64,000 bases of DNA from Orthonyx spaldingii (Eukaryota > Chordata > Aves > Passeriformes > Orthonychidae). The notes under the pieces were generated by a model. The model was not told the origin of the DNA. It was given only the letters and a program-made list of their open reading frames with translations, and searched no databases. The stretch lies in the NCBI GenBank assembly GCA_013397795.1, contig VZTJ01001761.1, positions 436,749 to 500,748 on the forward strand, in the 5' to 3' direction. Made by a program: the position numbers and the translations under genes. Positions 1 to 12,689 of this stretch are shown piece after piece. How positions within the stretch are numbered: position 1 is the stretch's first letter; every line of letters begins with the position of its first letter.

Positions 1-524
1 ACAATGAAAGTAAAACAATGAACTTCCCATAAACCAGGTAATTTTCAGAAACATACAGACATTCATTCTTTAAGGGGGTTAGAGCTTCATCACAGGTCCC
101 TGAAAAGCCCTGAGAGGATCCTCTGCTGTGTGGGGTCTGAGGACGATTCTAGAGATCCCCTTCCAAGAAGTTCTAAATGTCCCCATTGTGTGGCAGCTGC
201 TCCAGATCATCACTTCCATCCCACCACACCTAAGGCAGGTCAGACACATTGCAGCAAAGACAATTTTGCTTCTTTCAAACTGAATTTGGTTTCATCGTCC
301 TTCTCCAGACTTGTAGCGTCAAAATAATTTTCTCCCCTTTCCTAATTTCTTTGCCATGTTTGTGCTGAAGGATCAAGAGGACTCAGGGAAAAAAAACAAC
401 TGGATTTTATTCTGCGCCTTTTATTCAGAATAAGTTTTTCAACACAAAACAAACAAAAAAGGTCTGCTTGAGTCTTGCTCTGTGCATTATGTACAACAAC
501 TCCCCCTCCTTCTCCCTCTGGACA

Positions 525-612
525 CTAAGTGCTTTGAGGCAAAGGCTGGTTTGTTCTCCATGTTGGGGCAGCACATGGCGTATCTAAAACTTACAATTTA
601 AAAAATACAAAT
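525..612 (+). repeat. Ancient MIR/L2-like 3' tail
   Basis: GTGCTTTGAGGCAAAGGCT, then TTTGTTCTCCATG and a terminal AAATACAAAT resemble the CTCCTTGAGGGCAGGG...TTTGT tail of L2/MIR-class elements. It is heavily diverged and judged by eye only. Confidence 0.35.
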
Positions 613-1299
613 CCCAGGCACCTGAGGCAAGCAAACTGCAATCCATGCCCACATGAGCGCAGGCAACTGGCAACTCTGTAGTAAAACCAGCCAGGCTGAT
701 TGGAAACTGGCCAGATGGCAGCTACTGCAAGCTAAAAGGATTAATTATTTGGGGATCATGCCTGGAGAGCAGGCGTGATGAATGCAATATATAATTCCTT
801 GTCACGACTGTATGTCAGCACTGGGAAACAAGGAACAGCCTGTACCCTGGGATACAGCCACAGTCATCTTTGCTCTCTCTTAGGAGGTTTTTTTTTAATA
901 AGACCCGGAAGATGAAAAGGGTCTCACTTTTTAGCCTGAAACTGTACATGTGAATGGCTATGGTCTATCAGCTTTTGCTTTCCTGCAATTACATTGATGT
1001 CAAACATCCATTTTATTTTATCAATTCCACAACTGTAGAGTTAATTAACTATTTTATCATGTCTGTGTAATCAACCATGTCATGACTCAAATTTCTACAG
1101 GGCTGCTCTGTTTTTTCCCCCCTTTCAGCTTAGCACCTAAGACCCTGTAGCTGCCTTTTCTGACCGGGTATTTCACAAGATAGGCCCTACTGCTGCTGGC
1201 CAAAGAAAACTGCCAGCCAGCCTCTAAGAGTTCCTAAAATTGTCCGGCCTAATTAAGCGCAGTTTGTGTAAGTGGAAAAATCCACCGAGGAGTTTGCTG

Positions 1300-1620
1300 C
1301 CAGATGTCCCCCGCAGGGCTCATCTGGGGTTACCTCTCTGCCGTGGCTCCGCAGTGGGGGCTCGGTCGCACTCTCCCACCTCCGGCCCGCACGCGGCTGA
1401 GGCAGGAGCTGGGACGGCTGCGATCCTCCTGAGCTGCCAAGTGGGGAAATTCCTCTGCACGCAGCAAAAACACCTCCCTGGCTTTCCATCTAGCGTATCC
1501 TCCTCGGTGTGGAGACAAAGGCAGCGCTCCGCCACGGCCCTGTTCCTCCCGCCGGGCAGCGCGGCCCTGGCTGCGCTCCCGTCCGAGCGGCACCGGCGAC
1601 AGCCTGTTTTTGACAGCTCT
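1300..1620. promoter_or_regulatory. Isolated CpG-rich block
   Basis: About 28 CpG dinucleotides in roughly 310 bp, in an otherwise CpG-poor intergenic region some 15 kb beyond the SIK1 3' end. ORFs on both strands cross it (for example 1240-1626 plus and 1320-1706 minus), but none looks like a known protein. It may be an orphan CpG island or the start of an unannotated transcript. Confidence 0.55.
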
Positions 1621-2324
1621 GCATAAGCACAGTTATTTCTAGCACAGTTTCCCTGAGCTGTGCCAACAGACTTTTTTTTTTTTTTTTCTTTTCTTTTTTT
1701 TAACAAATATATTTTCAGACCCCATCTAGCCCAAGAGTGCTATATTCTCCACCTAGACACGGGTGTAGAGTTACAGGCCCGGGATGAGGCTGTGGGGAGG
1801 AGGAAGGATGACCTGAGTTCTCGTAAAGCACTTTTACCATAATCTCTGGGGCTCTAGCCTCTGACCTGGGCTTAACCACACGTGGTGAGAACACAGACAG
1901 GGCTCCAGCCACTTTGGCCCTGCTGCCTGCACCTCCCCTTGTGCAAAGCACCACTTTGCTCCTCAGGTACCGCCGTGAGGGGAGCAAAAGCTGTGTCTGA
2001 GGGAGGTGTTTGCTGAGCAGGACTATGAACGTTGAGCCTGTCCCGCTTTCATCAAACTGCCACAACTCACAGCAGTGCCCTGGCAAGGCTGGATTGAGCT
2101 GAAAGGAAAGAAAAGAAGCTCTTTGACCAGCTGACTCTGCTTGCCTTTCTCAATTGCCATCCCTGTACCAAACTCCTTGACTGCCACAGATCTGGGCTCC
2201 AGGGCTGCTGCTCTGCTTATGGGCTTGGCAAGGACATCCCCCTATCCTCACATAACCACTCTTTGGGGATCTTTCTCAAGTACATCCCTTGGTGGAATAA
2301 AATGTGCTCCTTCGGTAAAGCCAC

Positions 2325-2390
2325 TCTTTTTGGTTGGACTGAGATGATCCTTGGGAGTTCCTTCCAACTCAGGATATTCTGTGATCACCC
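2325..2390 (+). mobile_element. CR1 LINE 3'-end fragment
   Basis: TTGGTTGGACTGAGATGATCC, then GAGTTCCTTCCAACTCAGG and ATTCTGTGAT. This is the standard 3' end of CR1, truncated and diverged. Confidence 0.75.
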
Positions 2391-5300
2391 AATTGTTTAG
2401 ATCCTTCTGTGACAGAGAACACATCAATGGATTTCTGTCATTGAATCAGTTGCAGGAATTCTGCAGAAAAACCTGGATCTAGCTTCGGCTGCTGGATTGA
2501 AGGAGTTTCTGAGTGGTTTTTGTGAGATCTGAGTGTGGGAGAAAGGAGCCCAGATTTCCTGGATGCTTTTGCATTGCAGGAGGCTTCCCCACAGAGCTTT
2601 GCCGTCAGCCCTTCTAGCCCCCTCTCTATTTACTTCTGTGTGACTTCTTTAGCTCTAATCTGCTACTTTCCTCTTGTGGAGCTGGAGCTAGCACATAAAT
2701 AAGGCAAATAAAACAGGGAGAGTCCTCTAATGCCTCTCTGCACTGTTGCTCTTCAGAGCCAAACTAGATTTTAGGAGCTTGTCTGTGCCCATTGCTGTTT
2801 TCTCACCTGAAACCATAATCTTCTCTTTGTGCTTTTGTGCTTTCCATCACTTCCATAGCAACCATTTGTGATGGCTCCTAGGATTATCGCTTCAGGAAGG
2901 AAATAAGCAATGATGGGAGAAAGAAAGGACCTGTTTTTTAGCTCTGATCCTGCTTTTATGACGAGTGCAGATAAAAGAGCGTTCTTAGCTGATGTCTAGA
3001 CATTCCACAAGCTGAAAGGGTAGCCACAAAGTTGGGTTTGTTTCCTCCTTTTCTGTGAGTCATTGGCTGAGCCAAAACAATAAGAGAAACACGTTCACCA
3101 AGACCCTGCTCACCTTGCTTGACTGACCTGTCAAGCTCAATCAGTTCATGCAATCAAACTGACTTTCCTTGGAAAGGATCACTAGTCTGGCACTAATGCA
3201 GCACAAAATATTTGTGCAAATTCCTCAGTAATAAAAACATTCTGAGGAAAGGACCTGGATAATACATGCTCAGTGGTCACATGGTGAAGGCTGGGAAAAC
3301 AAACAGAAAAGTTTTCTGAGCTTTTGGCTGGGCCCAACTGATAGAAGAGTCCTTTAGGTAACAGTATTAACTCAGGAGAGAGACTTTTAGAGATCACGAG
3401 AAACATCTTATTTCTCTCCAGCACCTCAGTAAGATCAAGCAGCTCAAATATCCAGAGTCATAAGAAACAACATTAAGGATACTGCAGGGAAAAAGGGATA
3501 GTGTGAGCCTATCAGGCAAAATCTCCCTGAGGGGTACAGAGCAGTGCAACTCCCTCAAAGTACTGCAAGAGGATCGGGGGCAGCTGAAAACAGGGTTAAT
3601 GATGTGAGTGATGAGGTCCTGGGGAAAAACACTGGGGAGAGAGAGACCCGTCCCTGGAGGAGAAGGATGGAAAAAGGGGGAGAGCAATGGAAAATTATAA
3701 GTCAGCAGTGAGCTGTGTTAGTCTCTGAGCTGGTAAGGGTAATGCCAAGAGGATCCAAACAGGGACAATGCCTCCTGTTTCTCCACTCCTGTCCCTTTGC
3801 TGCAGAGGTTGCTCTGCAGGGTCTGCCACACCTGGGTCTCCACAGTCATTTGTGCCCCACCTTGCAATGCCAGGCATCAACACCCACCAGCAGACCAGCA
3901 CAGAGGGTTCTTTGTGCTGCCCTTGTTGTCCTGAAAGGCCCCTGTAATTTGTATTATTGTTTTCCCAGAAGTGACGGTGTGTTCTGGGGAAATGCGCGTT
4001 ATTTGAGGTGCTCAACACGGTGATTTTTTTGTCATCGCAGATGCAGCGACAAACAAAATGGAAAACAAGCTCATTCCTTCAACAGGGTACTGTTACTGCT
4101 AAGCCTGACTAATCACCCCTGACGGCAGCAGGAATCTGCTGGGGAAGGAGCTCCGAGGTGGGAATGGCAGAGCCCAGATCCTCTCCTCAGGCAGCTCTCA
4201 GGGAGCCGTGCTCTGCCCACTGTAGGGTGATCATGCCAGGCTCCCCAAGCCTGCTGCCCACTCCCAAACAAGCCAGCTCCTGCACAAGCCTGTGTCTCTC
4301 ATCCCATTAATAAATGCTATCTGAAGGGCACGAAACATCCACACACTGGATCTTATGTTCTGGTTCAGGGCTATGGAGGAGGCTTGATTTTTTCTTGGTC
4401 TTTGCTTGGGTAGAGATGGTTTGTTGTGAGGATTTTCTTCTGGTGCTGTCTCTGGCAATGGCATGCCCAGGGAGGGCAGCAAGGCTGTTTCCCTCTCCCC
4501 AGCAGCCTGTTTTCCTAGAAAAAGGCCTGGTGTGGAGAACCTGTACCCCGCTGCATTCCCTTGGAGCCCTGAGGAGCTGGGGGATGTGCTGGCAGCTGGC
4601 TCTTGGCTACCCAGGAAGCCCCATCTCACCATTCTCCCATGCCCACCCATGAGCCAAGTCAGTGGGAAGGAATCACAGGTACACCACTCCACCACAGCCA
4701 TGTGCTGGCAGCCCCAAGCAAAGTGGCTGACAGAACAAGACTGTTTTGGTGTGGAGTGAGAGGAGTGGAGTGTGGTGGGTTGATGCCTGCAGCACCACTC
4801 ACGATTTCGTTGTGACTGCTGGGATTGGCAGGAAAGTTCCAGCACTGGTGTGTTAACAGAGGTGATGAGGGGCCACCATCCCCATGGGTGTCTGTGGGTT
4901 TGGGGCAGAGCTGCTAAGGTGGGTCTGGCCACATGTGTGGCTCTGGAGAGGCGGTGTCACACCTTCCCCCTCTCCCAAAGTGCTGCCACTCCAAGCTGAC
5001 AGCGCCAGACTGGGAAAGGTGAGGTGAAGGTTTGTGCAGGTGACCTTGAAAAGCTGGAGAGAAAGCCATTTGCATGTGTACTTTAGGAAATCTCTCCAAG
5101 GAGCCTAAGGAAAGCTCTAATCACAAACCACCTTCAAGCGTGCAGTAATGACAAAGGGGAGCTCAGAACCATGCACAGGGTAATGCACTGAGCTGATACA
5201 TATTCACCACCTCTCACGTGGAGGTTGCATCAATCGGATCCACTTCATTCCTCACAGTCTGATCCAAGACAGGTCATGCATAATCTTTTTTCTTTTCGTT

Positions 5301-5517
5301 CAAGTCTGTGCTGGAGAACGGTGGTTCCAGGTCTGTTTACCGGGCTGTGCTGCGGAGATTGTTTAGCTGATGACATTGGTGTAGCGTGTTAGAAAGGATT
5401 AGTTTCTTTCTGGGCATGTGCACAGGTACCTAGAAAATGAAATTTTTTCATGTTGAAAACTTCTGGGGCAAAACTAGGCTAGGATATATTTATCCTAAGG
5501 GGTGCTTTTCAGAATGT

Positions 5518-5612
5518 TACTCTACACATCAGGGACATGACTGTCCTCTACATGGAAGCATTTTCCACCACTTTGACAATGTAAAATGTCCTCCAGGGAA
5601 CAAGCAACATTT
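5518..5612 (+). repeat. 95-bp direct repeat, copy A
   Basis: Shares roughly 88% identity by eye with 6793-6888 in the same orientation. The core CCACTTTGACAATGTAAAAT and the following GTCCTCCAGGGAACAA are identical in both. The flanks do not match. The family is not recognised. Confidence 0.8.
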
Positions 5613-6792
5613 TGTTTCCTTTTTGCTAAAACTTTTTTTTTTCCTTAGATGAAAAGAAAAGGAAAGAAAAACAAGGTGAGAGAATAAGATTTAAAAAAAG
5701 AGGCAACAAAAATTTTCAAGGATTTATAGGGAGGACAACATGCAAACCCAGGACTGCAGGGTCACATAAAAGTGAGAGATAGTTAGGTCGCATGGTTCCA
5801 TAAAGCAGGACCAGATGGACAGAAACCTGCTTTATTGCAGGTCTGAAACAGTCCAGATCTGTGCTGAAAACTCCTCCAAGCCCTCCCTCTCCATAAAAGC
5901 TTGCCTTTTCCATTCACCTTTCTCTGTTCCTTTGGCTACAAGATGGCAGAGACCTACAGAGCACAGGTGGAGGAACACAGAAAGCTTGTGGTGCATGCAG
6001 ACAAAAGAAAACACACACAAAAAAAGGGCTGGTGATGCATGAAGCCAATAACAAAAGCTTCTCACACAAGCTTCTTCCTTAATTACTGTATTTAGCAGCA
6101 CGGGTGTAATCAAGAACACGGAGCTGTGACTGTTCAGTCAGTCGTGACAGACCTGGCGCAGTGTAACCTCATCCCCTCTCCTCACTGCCCTCCCTGAAGC
6201 CTTTCCAAGAGCATCCTTCATTCTCCAACCCTGCAGCCTAGAAAATAAGTCAAGGGTGGATACTGAGCTGTACTGGGATGTTCTGTATGCTGGAATGACT
6301 ACTGTCAATATGCCACATTATATCAAATACCTACAAGCCACAAAAATCCCCCAAAGCTACAACCAACCTGGCAACATCAATTCTGTCTATATTTCCATAT
6401 TACAATTCCTTGGGAAGCAGATTTTGCTTAAAAGGTGCCCTCCTGCTCTCCTCTCTGCTGTACTTACAGCTCCCTCCATCCACCTGACCGTCTCTGTGTT
6501 TTCCTCTCTCTGCTCTAAGCTATCTTTGAAAAAATGACCTGGTTTAAAAAAAAAATTTTAAAAAATCTGTATTTTGGGGTTTTTTTGGTGAGGGCTATAG
6601 TAAGCTAAGATTATTTAGAGCCTTTTTTTTTTCCTAAATGCTCACCAAAACCATTGGGCTGGTGCCCCAGAGGGCTCTGGGAGCTACCTTGGGGAACAGG
6701 AGTGGTGGTGAACTTCTGCCAAAGAGAGGGCATGGACTGAGCAGGAGGGATCAGAGTGTGAATTCCCATTCTGTCACTTAGTAAAGTTAAAC

Positions 6793-6888
6793 CTCTACAC
6801 ATGAGGGACATGGCTGTCCTCTACACAGAGACCTTTTCCACCACTTTGACAATGTAAAATGTCCTCCAGGGAACAAACAATATTCCCT
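6793..6888 (+). repeat. 95-bp direct repeat, copy B
   Basis: Second copy of the block at 5518-5612, 1.28 kb away in the same orientation, with a few substitutions (for example CATGAGGGACATGGC against CATCAGGGACATGAC). Either a local duplication or two insertions of an unnamed repeat. Confidence 0.8.
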
Positions 6889-7564
6889 TTAAATTGAGTG
6901 CCTTGGCTGCAGAGGGATCTCATCCTGCAAAAACAAGGATCAGATAGTAGCTCTTGTTATAACATGAAGTACTTGGGCTGTGGAATAACTCCAAGTTAAT
7001 GTTGTTTGGGAAACCCCATTATTATTATTACACTCCTTTTTAATTTCCTGACTTCCTCATGGCTCCTCTTGCAGCCTGAACTTTGCATCCTTTTCTCTCT
7101 TTGCCATCACTTAGTTGTAACTAATAAAAGGGAGAGGAGGTAAATGTTAAAGTTAATTTCAACAGAGCATAGGAATTCCTCACCAACAGTTGTTATTTTC
7201 CAACTTCCATTCAAATTGAACAGTCTCACTCTCAAATACCATTGCAGACGCACCACGTTCATGCCAAGGCTTAAGGGATTTGTTCAGAATGAAAATGAGG
7301 TGGGAAAAACTGCATCTGTGCAGGTACTGGCTCAATTCTGCCCCCTCCAAAGTCCACAGGCACTTTACCACCCATCCCAGTTAGCTGGAGCACTCCTGGG
7401 AGAGGAATGTGGAGTGATAAACACCAGGGAGAACAGGACTGGCAGGGCCATCAAAAATAGGATAACGGGAATTAGATGAATAAGTGAGACATAAATGTCC
7501 TCTTCCTACAGCCCTGTTCCTCATCACTGCTCTGCAGGAAAAGTAACTAAATTAGGCAGAAGAA

Positions 7565-7785
7565 GCTTTAGGAGGAATATGACGGGAAGCGGAATCCTGA
7601 CAGCAAGGTCTGTTAGGCTCCCAAATGTCCCTCACGGGAAGCAGCGGACGCTTGAGTCACTTGAACAATGGACTGGAGCAAGCGCTGGAAAATCGGCAGG
7701 AGGGAGTAAATCTGCATTAGCAGAGGGACGTCTCAGATGACCTCATGGGTTGTTTCCACCCATAAATCTGGGATTCTGTGACAAG
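7565..7785 (+). mobile_element. Diverged CR1 LINE fragment
   Basis: Ends with GATGACCTCATGGGTTGTTT, then CCACCCATAAATCTGGGATT and CTGTGAC, aligning by eye with the CR1 3' end. The upstream part (GAGTCACTTGAACAATGGAC) resembles the CR1 region just before the tail. Old copy. Confidence 0.6.
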
Positions 7786-10700
7786 ACCTGAGCCAGAGGA
7801 GGGCTGGGGCAACATCACAAGTGGAAACGCCCATGCCACGTACATGGGAACTTTGGGTGACCACACTGACCTACATGCTACATGAATGACAACTCATCAT
7901 CTTGGAGCATTTTAGTGTGGAAACTGCTTTACATCACCACGGATTTGAGATCTGACTTGTGTGGTGCACCTCACCACTCAGCCCATGTCCTATTTACAGG
8001 GTGAGGGAAAAACCTGGGACATCTGTGTCGCTTAGTTGTTCTTCATAGCTAAAATACTTCATCTAGACCAGGCTCAGTGGCTTTTAGGGCCTTCCAGATT
8101 CCCTTTTTTCTTCTTCCAGTGTTTTACTTTTGGGGACCTCCATCTGGGAATTTTTGTGGGAAGGAAGGGCCCACCAATCTATTGATCTTAATTGAGGATC
8201 AACAAAATCTAGGCCTTTCTCCCAGCACAACAAATTTTTGAAAATCACAGTACTGAAGTAAAGAAACAAACAACAAAGATTAAATGGTTTAAAAAACAGG
8301 GATCATCTTGGTTTATAATAATGCACACAATCCACCTGGTAGATTTTAATACTCTTAGTATCAACTTCATCCCTTCAAGGATTTCAACTCTCAAAGAAAC
8401 CTTCCTCTGAGTAAAATATCAACATGAGGAAGCAGGGACCTGTTTCCCACGACGTGGGAGAGTTAACATGAGACATTCTCTTCCTTATTGCCTGAAAAAT
8501 GAAGTTCTCATTCATACCCATGCATGTACATGCCTGCACACCACTTCTGGTGGCTCAGCCAAAAGTCAGGGTTCAAACTCACCAACAACTCCTCTGAGCT
8601 CCCATTCCCACTCTCCTTCAGCTCTCCAAGGAAAAGGGATGGAGCACCTCACTTCAAACCTTTCTGTGCTCTGTGTCACCACAGTTCAGCACCACTCCCA
8701 CCCTCCATCCATCTGAAAGCATCAGGAACCCCTGGGTACCAATAGCTGCCCATCACACTCCGGCAAAGGGCATCCATCCATCCTGCCTTTTGTTCCCCCT
8801 CCCATCACTCACCTCTGCAGAGAGCAGTGGAGCCCACCAGGAAAAGTTTCCTTCATTATCAGTGAGTCTTGCAAAGCCTTATTAGCCCCTCATTGTCTGG
8901 CAAGACTGACAATAGGCAACAATCAACGAGTCATTTAGGCAAAGAAAGAGCTCCTGAGAGTGCCATTATTAATTCTGCGAATATAATTCTGTGGGGTACC
9001 CAGAAATGGCACTGATTCAGGCTCTGAACAGAACGCAGGGAGTTCAAAGCACTCCATGGACCTGTGTATTTGGGCACACAGGCAGGGATGTACATGTGCA
9101 TTCCCACTCCTGGTGACGTCTATCAGCCAGGGGAAAGGAGGTGAGTTAGTCTGTGCTGCTCTGGTTGGACTGGGACTACAGCCAGAGTCACACCTGATGC
9201 CTCACCTTGCCCTGCCAGACCCCAGCTCTGAGCAGCACCCTGCAGTGGCAGATCTCCTGTTCCCCTGCCACAGCCCCCTCCTGCCACCAGGACACAAACA
9301 GCCCTTTGCTCAGGCATCAAAAACTCAGCCCTTCCCTTCACTGGGCCTTAAGGAACAGCAAAACTTCCTGCAAGTGTTTAAAAAGCAGAGGTGGACATTT
9401 AGCAAGTTCAGGAGCCCTTTGGAGTTGTACCCCTCACATGCCTGGGTTAAGCCACTCCAAAATTCCCACCTGTCTGTAATTTTAAGAGCTCCAATCCTTT
9501 CAGGAAGTAGCCCCTTCTAGACCAGGCATCTGCTGGGCCCCAGGGGTGAGATGTAGGGAGTTTGGGGAATTCTCCCTGGCGCCTGCTCCAGCACAGCCCC
9601 TGCTGCTGGCACATGAGGATTTCAGGATTTCACAGCTCATCTCTGCAAAGAGAGGGAAAACTCCTCTTTGACAGTGCAGCCAAGTCCTATTTGGATGATG
9701 CAACTGGGTTTGAGCAGGCAAGGGAGTGACTGGGACCGTCTGGACATGCAAGGTCTTCTGCAGAGCACAATTAGGAGCTGCTGTGATTTCCTCATCAGCT
9801 TTGGTAACGGCTGGCGTGACAAGGGAAAAAACTGGTAACACTGGAAGCTTTTATTCTTTTAGTGAGATTTCATTCCTCCAGCAAACAACATGCACCTGAA
9901 AGTATGATCTCAGAGATCACAAATTCAGGTGAAAGCCAGCTCAGTTCACAGGCAAGGCTTGGTGGTGGTGTTAGAAACCATGTGCTGGCTCATCAGCCTC
10001 GCTGCAATCAGCTCCAAAGGAGCCTAAGGCCTGGACAAATGTGCTGGACACAGGGATAAAACCAACTACTAACACACAGCAGGCAAAAAACCCCCAACCT
10101 GTGGTCTGCCCATGTGGCTGTGACATGCAGAGCAGGCATCCATGGCAGCTGGAATCCAGCAGCCAGCTCAACCAGTGCGAGAGGTGCTGCTGGGGTGCCT
10201 GGCTCTTGCCCTGCTGTGTGGAGAATCGAGGTGTAAGGGCACATCCTGCCCTGAGGAACTGGTTAATCCTGCTGGCTCGAGGGCTGAGTGCAGACAGGGA
10301 CTTGATTGCATTTGCAGTGTTAAGCCAGTTATTGAATCCAATTAGTGAGGTCCTGCTTGCAGAGAAGTGGATCCACCTGGAGACCAGGAGGGTGGTTGTG
10401 GGCTTGTGAAACAGAATCTGTGCTGAAGAACAACCAGGCATTCCTGCACCCCCACAACCCCTCTGTCTGCTACCTGGAGCTGGGAGAAAGCGGATTTCAC
10501 AGTGTGTGACTAACCCCAAAATGTGCCAAGGTGGGCCTCTGTGCAGCAGCATGAGTCACTTCCTTTTGAGGACAAACAGCAAGGCTGTGACAAAAACCCA
10601 GGAGTCCCAGGCAATTTCCCTTCATTCCCACAAGTCCAGCAGCTTGAACAACCTCATAGCCCTGTTGCACCAACACCTCCATCACAGGACCCCCCTCCTG

Positions 10701-11764
10701 CTGCCTGGGACAGCCCAGCATCTCCCACCTCTTGTGCCACCGATGGCAGGTGGCTGGGGATGGAAGAGACACCAACACTGAATGCACCAAAGCTGCCCAG
10801 GGAGCCTCTTTCCACAAAGAAGAGGTACAGTGATTCCTGTTTCCCAGCAAATCCAAACCAGGATTCCTGTTTCCCTCCTGCATCTCTGATGTTCATCTTC
10901 CCAGGCTGAAACACAGCATCTCCCCCCTTTTCTCTGGAGAACACACATGTCCCACCACACACTGAACTCTGCTGAACAGGACCTCCTTCCCAAGAGCAGT
11001 CAGTGTGCAAGGTGGGCTGAGTGGCCTGAAGTCGTTTGTCCTGTCAGAGCTCCTGTTCCTCTCTGCTCCTTGCCCCTCCTGTGGGAACACGACCCACGGG
11101 GCCACATCCTGTGGATGCCTGCGACTCGTCCTGTCTGACTTTGGAGATTTGCAACAGAGATCTGAGTAATTACTAACCAAAGCTACATTTCTGTGTCAAA
11201 GTCATTATGAAGACATCATTGCAGCCTTTTAAAAACATCTTACATCAACTAATCCACAGGGAAGCCTTTCCTCCCTCCAGGACAGAGAGACACCCTTTCA
11301 CTCCCAAAATTCAAAGTGCACAGAGGGTTTTTAACCTCCCTAGCCCAAAATTAAGACAAATATCCCAGTTTTTCTCAGACATGCCAATAAAAGGAAAGCA
11401 GCAATGGTCATACAAATAGCTGTCTGATCTGTCCAGCACTGCAGTCAGTTTGGTGGCTCTGTGTCCTTGTTCTTCTTGTTCTCACTTTTAATGAGCAGAG
11501 AGCAGAAATGTTCATGGAAAATGGATTTCAAAGGCATGTGCATAACTGTTCCTGGAAATCTAATTTTACATGTTCAATAAAATCCTCTGCTACCATGCAA
11601 GAGTTGAACAGGAAAAACCCCATGAAGACACTTAGCTGACCACTGCACAATTACTTTCACTGGGTCCAAAGAGCAGAAAGTGTGAATGTATCCTAGCAAA
11701 TGTACAAGTAATATTGTTAGGCAACCAGGAAAAAACAACTAAAATCAAATTCTTAATGCTTCTT

Positions 11765-11766
<2 letters not shown>

Positions 11767-11810
<44 letters not shown>
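11767..11810. repeat. T homopolymer, 44 bases
   Basis: Uninterrupted T-run in intergenic DNA. No retrocopy is visible on either side. The length is unreliable in sequencing. Confidence 0.9.
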
Positions 11811-11813
<3 letters not shown>

Positions 11814-12689
11814 GTGGTATGAACAGGAAGGTTTAAAGCTCAGTTTTTGCAAGATGTTTCTTGCAGGAGCAGATCTGTTTGGAAATCCAGCAGATGCCTG
11901 GAGATAATGGCTGTGAGAAGCCCTAAATACCCATCTACCTCTCAAGTGTGTAGACAAGCTCACCAAATGATAACATCTTGTTACCTTACCAGGAAATGGG
12001 GAAGAAATGATCAGCAAGATTAGGCAAAAAAAGGTACTTAGCTAGAATTTCTGAAATCCCTTCCAGCTTTTGACTAAGGTATTTTTCTCATCACTGAAAA
12101 AACCAAGGACTGTTACAAAAACACAGTTGCCCAGGGTAGCGGAAAGGGATGTAAGACAGAACTAAAAAAGCACCCCGGCATGATACAGGAAAAGGTCCAT
12201 CAAAAGTAATGAATCTAAATTCACTGCCCCAGTGGCTGAAGAAACAAAAGATAAGGTTGTCTGGCTCTGGATGTTGGAGCCTTAATGTGCTGCTAATAAT
12301 GTTTATATCGTAAAGCAGCATCGCTGCATTAGCTTTGATTTAGCAACGCCAGTTTACATCAGCTGAGGAAGCCATCTGTAAATTCAGCTCCACAAATGTA
12401 AACACAGTGAAGGAAGAAAGGCTTGGTCATCAAGAAGAGAGCTCCTGGGCTGACCTGGGCACTTTGCAGTGTCCACCGTGCTGTCACGGCTCTGTCACCT
12501 GCCTGTGAGCTGCCAAAGGGACACATGGTCTGTGTGGCTCAGCCTCTGGCTGTGCAGATCCATCCATCTACTCCTGGCAGTTCTGCTCGACTTCACTCCA
12601 GCTGTGCCCCACTCCAGCTGCACAAGGGACGAGCCTCAGAAAGTCTCCAAAACTCTTAAGTGCCAGTAGAAGAGATTTGAGGATAAAAC

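Noticed and set aside
4231..4932. 233-codon minus-strand ORF
   Set aside because: No conserved motif, mixed low-complexity Ser/Gln/Pro content, overlapped by several ORFs on the other strand, and no supporting splice or promoter context. Chance ORF.
9113..9120. CRE-like GTGACGTC at 9.1 kb and TGACGTGA near 38.46 kb
   Set aside because: Imperfect sites in intergenic DNA without supporting context; expected by chance.
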